From NCBI RefSeq assembly GCF_024207115.1, contig NZ_CP100128.1, forward strand, positions 5,022,001 to 5,086,000: a DNA stretch of 64,000 bases. Direction: 5' to 3'. Of the stretch, positions 58,046 through 64,000 are shown one piece after another; within the stretch, counting starts at the first letter, position 1; each line of letters opens with the position of its first letter. This DNA is from Chromobacterium sp. IIBBL 290-4. Lineage in GTDB: Bacteria > Pseudomonadota > Gammaproteobacteria > Burkholderiales > Chromobacteriaceae. Made by a program: the position numbers and the translations under genes. Below the pieces are notes generated by a model. It ran no database searches and was not told the origin of the DNA. It saw nothing but the letters and a program-made list of their open reading frames with translations.

Positions 58046-58163
58046 GCTTTCCGCCCGCCACGCCGCTCCCCCTGCGCCGCCCGCTCCAGCCAAGCTTCAA
58101 GCCGTGGCCGCCAAGCCCTCGCCGCTCCGCTTTCCAAGTCCGCACTATCCATGCTTAAAAAAT

Positions 58164-58201
58164 CCATTGAATTTATTTAATCATGATCAATACTTCAATG
58201 G
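58164..58201. repeat. Inverted repeat upstream of the SGNH hydrolase gene
   Basis: Arms CCATTGAA (58164-58171) and TTCAATGG (58194-58201) are separated by 22 AT-rich bases, just before the gene's ribosome binding site. It could be an operator or a leader hairpin. Confidence 0.55.
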
Positions 58202-58222
58202 CATCTAAACACGGAGGAAGTA

Positions 58223-59314
58223 ATGAAACATGCAAGAAGACTGATTGTGCTTGGCTTGCTGTCATTCGCCGCATCCGCCCACGCAGAGCAAACCGTTCCG
58301 CAATGGGCGGTGCAGACTGAGGGCCGCCAGATCCATCGCGCCGACGGCTGGCAAGCCACCTGGCCCGGCGTCAACTGGCGGGCGCGCGTCGCCGCGCAGG
58401 CCGTGGGCGTCACGCTCAACGACGCGGTCAATTTCTATTCACTGGAAGTGGACGGCAAAGCGGCGCAAACCATCGCCCCCGCCGCCGGGGAACGCACCAT
58501 TTGGCAAGACCTGCCCGACCGCAAGCCGCACCTGGTCCGCTTGTTCAAGATGACCCAATCGCCAGACAACCCCGGCCTGTTCCGCGGCTTCACGCTGCGC
58601 GGCGGCCATGCGCTGGAATTGCCGCCCAAGCCGCGCCGGCAAATCGAATTCATCGGCGACTCCTGGACCGTGGCCTATGGCAACCTGTCCACCACCCGCG
58701 ATTGCACCGATCAGCAAATCGTCGAGCGCAGCGACGCCAGCCAGAGCTTCGCCGCCTACCTGGGCAAACTCTACGGCGCGCAGATCCAAAACAACGGCAT
58801 GTCAGGCATGGGCATGGTGCGCAATTGGGGCGGCAATATGCCGCAAGTGGACTATCGCAGCTATCATCCGCGGCTCTTGCAAAACTTGCCGGTAAGCACG
58901 CCCGGCAACAATGCCGACCATCGCTACAATTGGCAGCCGCAACTGGTAGTGATCGCGCTGGGCATCAATGACTTCGGCACCGATGTTGGCGCCAATGAAG
59001 GCCGCAGCCAGGAACAACTGGCCGCCGACTACCTGAAGGCCTATCACGGACTGATCGCGGAGTTGAAGCAGCGTTACGACAACCCCGCCTTTTTGCTGGC
59101 CGCGACTTTTCTGTGGCCGGCGGACCGGATGCGTCCGCTGGTCAGCCAGGTGGTGGATGAGGAAAGGCAAAAAGGGACGACGGTGGCCTATGTGGACTGG
59201 CAGAACATCGAACTGACCGGCTGCAATTGGCACCCCAATCTGAGCGATCATGCCAAGATGGCCGCGCAGATGGACACGTCCATCCGCACGCTGGGCAATA
59301 TCTGGGACAAATAG
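58223..59314 (+). CDS. Exported SGNH/GDSL hydrolase, CE2 acetyl-esterase-like
   Basis: This encodes 363 aa with a signal peptide ending ASAHAEQ. An N-terminal beta-sandwich-like part (about 25-135) with FYSLEVDGKAAQTIAP is followed by an SGNH core (about 138-363): nucleophile in FIGDSWTVAYG (Ser about 147), NNGMSGMGMVRNWGG, GINDFGTDVG and CNWHPNLSDHAKMA. This two-part layout is typical of CE2 acetylxylan-esterase-like enzymes. A GGAGGAAG site precedes the ATG. Substrate (a polysaccharide acetyl group) is inferred. Confidence 0.88.
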   Translation: MKHARRLIVLGLLSFAASAHAEQTVPQWAVQTEGRQIHRADGWQATWPGVNWRARVAAQAVGVTLNDAVNFYSLEVDGKAAQTIAPAAGERTIWQDLPDRKPHLVRLFKMTQSPDNPGLFRGFTLRGGHALELPPKPRRQIEFIGDSWTVAYGNLSTTRDCTDQQIVERSDASQSFAAYLGKLYGAQIQNNGMSGMGMVRNWGGNMPQVDYRSYHPRLLQNLPVSTPGNNADHRYNWQPQLVVIALGINDFGTDVGANEGRSQEQLAADYLKAYHGLIAELKQRYDNPAFLLAATFLWPADRMRPLVSQVVDEERQKGTTVAYVDWQNIELTGCNWHPNLSDHAKMAAQMDTSIRTLGNIWDK

Positions 59315-59321
59315 TCAGCAA

Positions 59322-59355
59322 GCCCGCCGGCGCTATCGGCGGGCTCCCTCTTCTT
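59322..59355. terminator. Shared hairpin between convergent genes
   Basis: Stem GCCCGCCG/CGGCGGGC with a 7-base loop, followed by a pyrimidine-rich CTCTTCTT stretch. It probably ends the esterase transcript and may serve the convergent gene too. Confidence 0.6.
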
Positions 59356-60137
59356 CAACGCCCCTTAAACCGCGGCAGCGCTTTCTCAAGAAAAGCCTTG
59401 GTGCCGATGCGAAAATCCTCAGTCTGCGCAACCAGTCCGAAATAATCGGCGCCCAGGCGCGCGGACTCGGCTTCAGACAGGGACAGGCCGCGATGAATGG
59501 CCTCCCAGCTCAAACGCACCGCCGACGGCGATTGAGCCATGACCTCCCGCAGCAGCGCCTCCGACTCCGCCAGCAAACTCTCCGCCGCCGCCACGCGGTT
59601 GATCAAGCCCAGCCGGCAGGCCTCGTCGGCATCGATCAAGCGCCCGGTCAACAGCAGCTCGGCCGCCCTGCCCTTGCCTATCAGCCGCGGCAGCCGCGTG
59701 GTGCCGCCGAAACCGGCCACCGCGCCGATCTTCACTTCCGGGTGGCCGAAACGGGCATGCGGCGCGGCCAGCCGCAACATGCAGGCCTCGGCGATCTCCA
59801 GCCCGCCGCCCAGGGCGTCGCCATTGATAGCGGCCAATACCGGCTTGCCCAGATTCTCGATCTTTTCCGTCGCCGCCACGGCCAAGCGCGCCAGCTCCCG
59901 CACCTCGGCCGCGGAGGCCCGGTTCAGATATCGGATATCGGCGCCCGCCGAAAACGCGCGGCCATTGCCGGTCAGCAGCACCGCCTGCGCGGCGTCATCC
60001 GCCGCAGCCCAATCCAGCGCCGCCAAAAGCTGCCGCAACAGCTGGCGGTTCATCGCGTTCAGGCAATCCGGCCGATTCAGCTCCAGCCTGGCGATGCCAT
60101 TCTCGGTGCGGCATCGCACCACATCCTTTTCGCGCAT
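59355..60137 (-). CDS. Enoyl-CoA hydratase/isomerase
   Basis: This encodes 260 aa, crotonase family. Oxyanion-hole motifs are RAFSAGADIRYLN and NGDALGGGLEIAEAC; the catalytic region is HPEVKIGAVAGFGGTTRLPR with the Glu in HPEVKIG present. It probably acts in fatty or branched-chain acid oxidation; specific substrate unknown. Confidence 0.93.
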   Translation of the reverse strand: MREKDVVRCRTENGIARLELNRPDCLNAMNRQLLRQLLAALDWAAADDAAQAVLLTGNGRAFSAGADIRYLNRASAAEVRELARLAVAATEKIENLGKPVLAAINGDALGGGLEIAEACMLRLAAPHARFGHPEVKIGAVAGFGGTTRLPRLIGKGRAAELLLTGRLIDADEACRLGLINRVAAAESLLAESEALLREVMAQSPSAVRLSWEAIHRGLSLSEAESARLGADYFGLVAQTEDFRIGTKAFLEKALPRFKGR

Positions 60138-60159
60138 GCCTACTCCGTCGATTCAAGTG

Positions 60160-60519
60160 TCAGGAATTCTCCGCGTCCAGCCAGGCCAGCGCCGCCGCGC
60201 GATCGAAAAACAGCCGGGAATAACGCGCGCGCCGCGCCTCGCGCAAATACTCGCCGAAGCGCTCGCCGTAATCGCGCTCAGGGTCGATCACCACCGCCGT
60301 TCGCAGCCGATAATTTTGCAGCTTCTGCAAAAACTCGCCGGCAAAGCGCGTGCTCAGTTCAAAGAAGTCGGCAGGCAAAACGGGGTGGGAAAGCAATAGC
60401 AAACGGCAGTCCTGCTCGATGCAGGCCGAAATCAGTTCCGTCGCCTGATCGGCTGCGCGCAGCGGCGCCTCCCACTCCAGCACGCGCCCCGTCTCGTGGC
60501 GCAGAATTTGATAAGTCAT
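60160..60519 (-). CDS. DUF4180 protein
   Basis: This encodes 119 aa. The segment LPADFFELSTRFAGEFLQKL followed by QNYRLRTAVVIDPE is the diagnostic DUF4180 core (STAS-like fold). Function unknown; no partner gene in view. Confidence 0.86.
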   Translation of the reverse strand: MTYQILRHETGRVLEWEAPLRAADQATELISACIEQDCRLLLLSHPVLPADFFELSTRFAGEFLQKLQNYRLRTAVVIDPERDYGERFGEYLREARRARYSRLFFDRAAALAWLDAENS

Positions 60520-60652
60520 GGCCTTGCCTCATAAAAACCGAAACGGAAATCATGACATTAAAATACTCGCCACCCATTGACAAGCCCGCGAAGCGAAGGC
60601 CGAATACTCCAAGCGCATAAAAGCATTCGCTCAATACAGAGAACAGACAACC

Positions 60653-60889
60653 ATGACAATCACTCTGATCATCATCGCGGCGCTGGCCGCCGCAGCGTTC
60701 GGCCATTATTGGCTCAATTACCAACCCGCCGCCCAGCGCTACTGGCAACGACTGCCCACCCGCCAGCAATACCTGGCGGCGCATCCAGCAATGTTCGAAT
60801 TGCCAGGCCAAGCTTTGGCGGGAGCAGGACTGACGCCGGCTCAAGCGGCGGTTGCGGCTCGCCGCCGCGCCAGCGCCGCCAGCGCTTGA
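60653..60889 (+). CDS. Small protein with one membrane helix
   Basis: This 78-aa frame starts with a hydrophobic segment (MTITLIIIAALAAAAFGHYW), then a basic/Gln-rich region with PTRQQYLAAHPAMFELPGQA and an Ala/Arg tail. It overlaps the convergent gene by 49 bp and has no strong ribosome binding site, so its reality is uncertain. Confidence 0.45.
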   Translation: MTITLIIIAALAAAAFGHYWLNYQPAAQRYWQRLPTRQQYLAAHPAMFELPGQALAGAGLTPAQAAVAARRRASAASA

Positions 60890-61425
60890 CGGCTGGATTC
60901 AATCAACTCGGCGTTTCCCGCCGCCTCGCGCAAAGCCAAGGCCTCGTTCAAGGCGCGCTCAGCCGCATCCAAACGTCCGGCGCCCAGGCAAGCCTTGCCC
61001 AGGTGCTGCAAAACAAAGTCCAGCAGGCCCTGCAGACCGGCATGCTGGCGAATGCGCGCCTCTTGTTCTTCCAAGGCGGCGATCGACGCCAGCCATAAAC
61101 CGCGCGCCTCCAAAGCCTGCGTCCAGCGGATCGCCGCCGCGCAATGACCGCGGGCATCCGATAAATGCGCCAGGGCCTCCATCGCGCTTCGCAAGCAAGC
61201 TTCGCCGCGCTCGACATCGCCGGCATAAACCAGCATCAGCCCAGCTTGGCTTTGCGCGCGCGCCAAGGCTGCGGCATCGCCCTGCCGCCGAGCCAACACG
61301 GCATTAGCCTGTTGACGCATGGCTGGCGGGTTCAAGGCTCGGCGCGCCAAGGTATCGTCGTCAATCACATATTCTGTGCCGGGCTGGCCATGGAAAGCCA
61401 GTATCTGCGGCAAACCTTCCGCCAT
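60841..61425 (-). CDS. TPR-like helical protein
   Basis: This encodes 194 aa from ATG 61425, with GGAGGGG upstream; the start overlaps the stop of the DUF1289-CWC gene (ATGA), indicating coupling. Residues about 60-185 form Ala/Leu-rich helical pairs in TPR spacing (AQSQAGLMLVYAGDVERGEA, HLGKACLGAGRLDAAERALN). Protein-protein interaction is likely; function unknown. Confidence 0.75.
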   Translation of the reverse strand: MAEGLPQILAFHGQPGTEYVIDDDTLARRALNPPAMRQQANAVLARRQGDAAALARAQSQAGLMLVYAGDVERGEACLRSAMEALAHLSDARGHCAAAIRWTQALEARGLWLASIAALEEQEARIRQHAGLQGLLDFVLQHLGKACLGAGRLDAAERALNEALALREAAGNAELIESSRQALAALARRRAATAA

Positions 61426-61778
61426 CAGCCCCTCCGTTCTACCGCAGCCCTTTTCTGCAGACAGCTTGGGCACAGGCAGTCTCCATCCGCCTCCAGCACC
61501 GGCAGCTCATGCGGCAGATCCATGCACCAGCAGCCGCCTGTCTCGCCGCCTGCGCCGCAAGTGAATTCCAGGCCGCAGGCGGCGCAGGTTTTGCGCCGCA
61601 CCGGCAAGGGCAAACTCAATAGCCGCTGCCAGACCTGTTCTTTGCGCGCCGCGTCGTAACTCGACCAAGCCGCTATCTCATCCAGCGTGCGGCGACAACC
61701 CACGCACGTCCCGCCGCTGTCGTCCAATCGGCAAACGCCGACGCAGGGCGACGGCACCGCCTTGTCTGATGACTTCAC
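61425..61778 (-). CDS. DUF1289-CWC cysteine-rich fusion protein
   Basis: This encodes 117 aa. The first half is DUF1289 (PSPCVGVCRLDDSGGTCVGC, then RRTLDEIAAWSS); the second half is a cysteine-rich CWC domain (CAACGLEFTCG ... CWCMDLP ... CLCPSC). Fourteen or so cysteines suggest metal or Fe-S binding. Coupled to the TPR-like gene. DUF1289 and CWC proteins usually occur as separate short genes. Confidence 0.85.
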   Translation of the reverse strand: MKSSDKAVPSPCVGVCRLDDSGGTCVGCRRTLDEIAAWSSYDAARKEQVWQRLLSLPLPVRRKTCAACGLEFTCGAGGETGGCWCMDLPHELPVLEADGDCLCPSCLQKRAAVERRG

Positions 61779-61829
61779 TTCCCGCTCCGATTTCGCTTGA
61801 TTGCCGCGAATAGTAGCGCGGAGACGGCA

Positions 61830-62252
61830 TCACGCCAATTGCCGCCAGCGCTGACTCAGCCCCAGCGCATGGAACAGCCCATAGCCCAGGCAGATCAAGG
61901 AACTCCAGATGACGAAAGCGCTCATCGCCTCGGGCCTCATCAGCCAGATCGGCACCACGACAAGGCCGCGCAAAAGATAAATGGCCGTAATGGTCAACAG
62001 GGCCGGTTTGAGCAAAGGCAGCCGCCGCAAGCAGCCCGCCGCGGAAAAGGCATACAGCGCCCAAATCGCCAGGATGGCGGCGATGCCCAGCGTCACCAGC
62101 GCCGGCCACCACTCGCCGCGTCCAGCCGCCTCCGCATATTCGGGCGGCGCGCCAAAGAAGCGGTACCACGCCGGCCCGCCGAAAATGATGCCGATGTGCA
62201 GCAAGCTGGCCAGCAGGCTCAAGCCGCCGGCTATCGTCAAATTGCGATTCAT
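61830..62252 (-). CDS. Small integral membrane protein
   Basis: This encodes 140 aa from ATG 62252 (GGAG upstream), with four predicted membrane helices (residues about 5-25, 45-65, 75-98, 105-125). The sequence GGLSLLASLLHIGIIFGGPA resembles uncharacterised DoxX/DUF-type membrane proteins. Function unknown. Confidence 0.78.
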   Translation of the reverse strand: MNRNLTIAGGLSLLASLLHIGIIFGGPAWYRFFGAPPEYAEAAGRGEWWPALVTLGIAAILAIWALYAFSAAGCLRRLPLLKPALLTITAIYLLRGLVVVPIWLMRPEAMSAFVIWSSLICLGYGLFHALGLSQRWRQLA

Positions 62253-62311
62253 CACCGCTCCGCCAAAGTCAGACCATAAAAATAATAACACTGTCATTTC
62301 AGTTGCGCATG

Positions 62312-62335
62312 AAAAACGGCGCGGGATACGCGCCG
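62312..62335 (-). terminator. Terminator of the branched-chain binding protein gene
   Basis: On the minus strand the stem CGGCGCG/CGCGCCG with a 5-base loop is followed by five T residues. Confidence 0.88.
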
Positions 62336-62358
62336 CTCTCTACGACAGCCAGAATGGC

Positions 62359-63585
62359 TTACTTGGCCGCCGAGGCATCCTGGCCGGCTGCGCCGCCGCC
62401 CACGGTTTCCATCACCTTCCACTGGCCGTTTTCGACCTTGTAAACGGTAATGCCGCCATCTTTCAGATCGCCCTTGTCGTCGTAAGTCCAGTTGCTGGAG
62501 GTGACGCCCTTGTGGGTGATCTTGGCCAGCACCGGCAGGTAGGCCTTGGGATCGGCGGAGTTGGCATCCTTCATCGCCTGGATCAGCGTGCGCGCGGCAT
62601 CGTAACCATACGGCGAGTAAGTGGCCACGTCGGCCTTGAAACGCGCCTTGTAGCGGGTTTCGTAGTCCTTGCCGCCCGGCATCTGCTCCAGCGGCAAACC
62701 TGCCAGCGAAGCGATGGTGCCGTCGGCTTCCTTGCCGGCCAACTGCAGGAAGGTCGGGGTCTTGGTCATTTCGCCGGAAATCAGCGGCGCCTTGAGGCCC
62801 AGGCGCTTCATCTGCTTGACCATGGGCGCGGACTGCGCGTCGGCGCCGCCGTAGAACACCACGTCAGGATTGGCGCCCTTGATACTGGTCAGGATGGCGG
62901 TGAAGTCGGTGGCCTTGTCATTGGTGAACTCGCGCTTCACCACATCGCCGCCGGCGGCGCGCGCCGACTTCTCGAACTCGTCCGCCAGGCCTTGGCCGTA
63001 GGCGGTGCGGTCGTCGACGATGACGATCTTCTTGGCGTGCAGCTTTTCCACCGCGAACTTGCCCATCACGCCGCCCTGCTGGGTGTCGGAGGTCATCGAA
63101 CGGAAGGTGTTCTTGAAGCCTTGCGAGGTGAAGACCGGCGAGGTGGCCATCGCGATCATCGGGATGCCGGCGTCGGAGTAGATCTTGGAAGCCGGGATGG
63201 ACGTGCCGGAGTTGAAGTGGCCGACAATGCCCGCCACCTTGTCGTCGACAAACTTCTGCGCCAGCTGGGTAGCGGTTTTCGGGTCCGCCTGGTCATCCTG
63301 GGCGTCCAGCTCGAAAGTCACCGCCTTGCCGGCTATCGTCGGCTTTTCGGCGTTGGCGTCTTCGATCGCCAGCGTCACGCCGTTTTTGTACTCTTCGCCG
63401 TAGTGCGATTGCGGACCGGTCAACGGCGCCGCGAAACCGATCTTGATTACGTCGCCGCCGCTGTTTGCCTGGGCGGGCGCGGAAGCCGCGCCGGCCGGAG
63501 CGGCCTCTTCCTTCTTGCCGCAGGCGGACAGGGCGACAGCGGCCGCGACCGCCAGAGTCAGGGTGGACAGCTTGGATACTTGCAT
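62359..63585 (-). CDS. Branched-chain amino acid ABC transporter substrate-binding lipoprotein (LivJ/K-like)
   Basis: This encodes 408 aa from ATG 63585. It has a lipobox LSAC with Cys 22, a Gly/Ala linker, then a type I periplasmic binding fold (DVIKIGFAAPLTGPQSHYGE, VDDKVAGIVGHFNSGTSIPA, SKIYSDAGIPMIAMATSPVF, YGYDAARTLIQAMKDA). Ligand is probably Leu/Ile/Val or a related amino acid. No permease genes are adjacent. Confidence 0.94.
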   Translation of the reverse strand: MQVSKLSTLTLAVAAAVALSACGKKEEAAPAGAASAPAQANSGGDVIKIGFAAPLTGPQSHYGEEYKNGVTLAIEDANAEKPTIAGKAVTFELDAQDDQADPKTATQLAQKFVDDKVAGIVGHFNSGTSIPASKIYSDAGIPMIAMATSPVFTSQGFKNTFRSMTSDTQQGGVMGKFAVEKLHAKKIVIVDDRTAYGQGLADEFEKSARAAGGDVVKREFTNDKATDFTAILTSIKGANPDVVFYGGADAQSAPMVKQMKRLGLKAPLISGEMTKTPTFLQLAGKEADGTIASLAGLPLEQMPGGKDYETRYKARFKADVATYSPYGYDAARTLIQAMKDANSADPKAYLPVLAKITHKGVTSSNWTYDDKGDLKDGGITVYKVENGQWKVMETVGGGAAGQDASAAK

Positions 63586-63660
63586 CTCTCTCGTTCCTCT
63601 TCTTGCTTCTACTGCTTGCGTCGACATTGCCGGATGGTCCGGCGCCCTTCTTGCTCTTAA

Positions 63661-63699
63661 AGTAAAAACTCTGGCCGCATTATTCCAACGCGGCCAGAG
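63661..63699 (-). terminator. Terminator of putA
   Basis: On the minus strand the perfect 10-bp stem CTCTGGCCGC/GCGGCCAGAG is followed by TTTTTAC. Confidence 0.9.
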
Positions 63700-63712
63700 C
63701 CTGGCAAGTTGA

Positions 63713-64000
63713 TTATTCAGTCATGCTCATCAGGCTGGCGTTGCCGCCCGCCGCCGTGGTGTTCACGCTCAGCGCGCGCTCCACCACCAGCCGGTGGATA
63801 TTGTAGCCATGCTCGCCGCTGACGATCAGCGGCACCAGCGCGCCGTCGCGGGCCGCCAGCTTGCGCCGCGCCTCTTCCGCCCCCGCCCCGGCGAACAACA
63901 CCGCGGAAACATCGGCGGACAGCGCATCGGCGGACACTTCAACATAGCCGTTCAGCGCCGCAGCGAACTTGCGGCCCGCTTCATTATCCGGCGCCAGCGC
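63713..64000 (-). CDS. putA: Bifunctional proline dehydrogenase/P5C dehydrogenase PutA, C-terminal end (5' partial)
   Basis: The frame is open to the right edge, giving the last 95 residues. They end ERALSVNTTAAGGNASLMSM, the conserved end of PutA, preceded by a short C-terminal domain after the aldehyde dehydrogenase module. The enzyme oxidises proline to glutamate. Only the tail is visible, so the upstream domains cannot be checked. Confidence 0.88.
   Translation of the reverse strand, partial: ALAPDNEAGRKFAAALNGYVEVSADALSADVSAVLFAGAGAEEARRKLAARDGALVPLIVSGEHGYNIHRLVVERALSVNTTAAGGNASLMSMTE

Overview
This 64 kb window is GC-rich, densely coded chromosomal DNA from a Gram-negative bacterium. 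The housekeeping set (recA-recX, alaS, recR-ybaB-dnaX, hrcA, rho, trxA, fabI, murB, nadC, kdpFABCDE) and its sequence character suggest a betaproteobacterium of the Neisseriales, most likely Chromobacterium or a close relative such as Aquitalea. That placement is inferred from protein character; no 16S gene is present. I saw no tRNA, rRNA, CRISPR array, prophage or replication origin.

Region 1 (1-22.7 kb) is the accessory and most interesting part. It holds a two-partner secretion (TPS) locus: the 3' ~10.9 kb of a giant DUF3739-type filamentous haemagglutinin exoprotein (tpsA), then its Omp85-type transporter (tpsB). tpsB is followed without a break by an ExbB-like proton channel carrying extracytoplasmic DUF2341 and LamG-like domains, an ExbD, a TonB, a Porin_5-type outer-membrane protein, a periplasmic coiled-coil protein, a YbjN-like protein, a parvulin PPIase and a second TonB-C-like exported protein. 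The layout suggests a TPS system with its own proton-motive-force motor and envelope accessories. Between tpsA and tpsB lie an IS1595-family insertion sequence, placed exactly in the T-run of the tpsA terminator, a small divergent exported protein, and a protein joining a Phd-antitoxin-like segment to a DUF772 (transposase N-terminal) segment.

Region 2 (22.7-37.1 kb) is mostly core genome: a methyltransferase, two SBP_bac_3-like periplasmic proteins, recR-ybaB-dnaX, mltB, hrcA, recA-recX-SRPBCC protein-alaS, a GNAT acetyltransferase, a TauE/SafE exporter, and a possible small RNA near 35.4 kb.

Region 3 (37.1-46.2 kb) is a complete Kdp high-affinity potassium uptake operon. It is preceded by a direct repeat closely resembling the E. 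coli KdpE site. There is an extra 30-aa membrane peptide ahead of kdpF, a nested hairpin between kdpB and kdpC, and the kdpDE sensor/regulator pair in line.

Region 4 (46.2-64 kb) carries a small unknown protein behind a duplicated promoter-like cassette, MATE exporter-murB-HAD phosphatase, MAPEG and CbiM-like membrane proteins, nadC, a diguanylate cyclase with intact GGEEF and RxxD sites, Nudix and TRIC genes, rho, the divergent trxA/fabI pair, a CE2-like SGNH esterase, an enoyl-CoA hydratase, a DUF4180 protein, a DUF1289-CWC fusion coupled to a TPR-like protein, a branched-chain amino acid binding lipoprotein and the 3' end of putA at the right edge.
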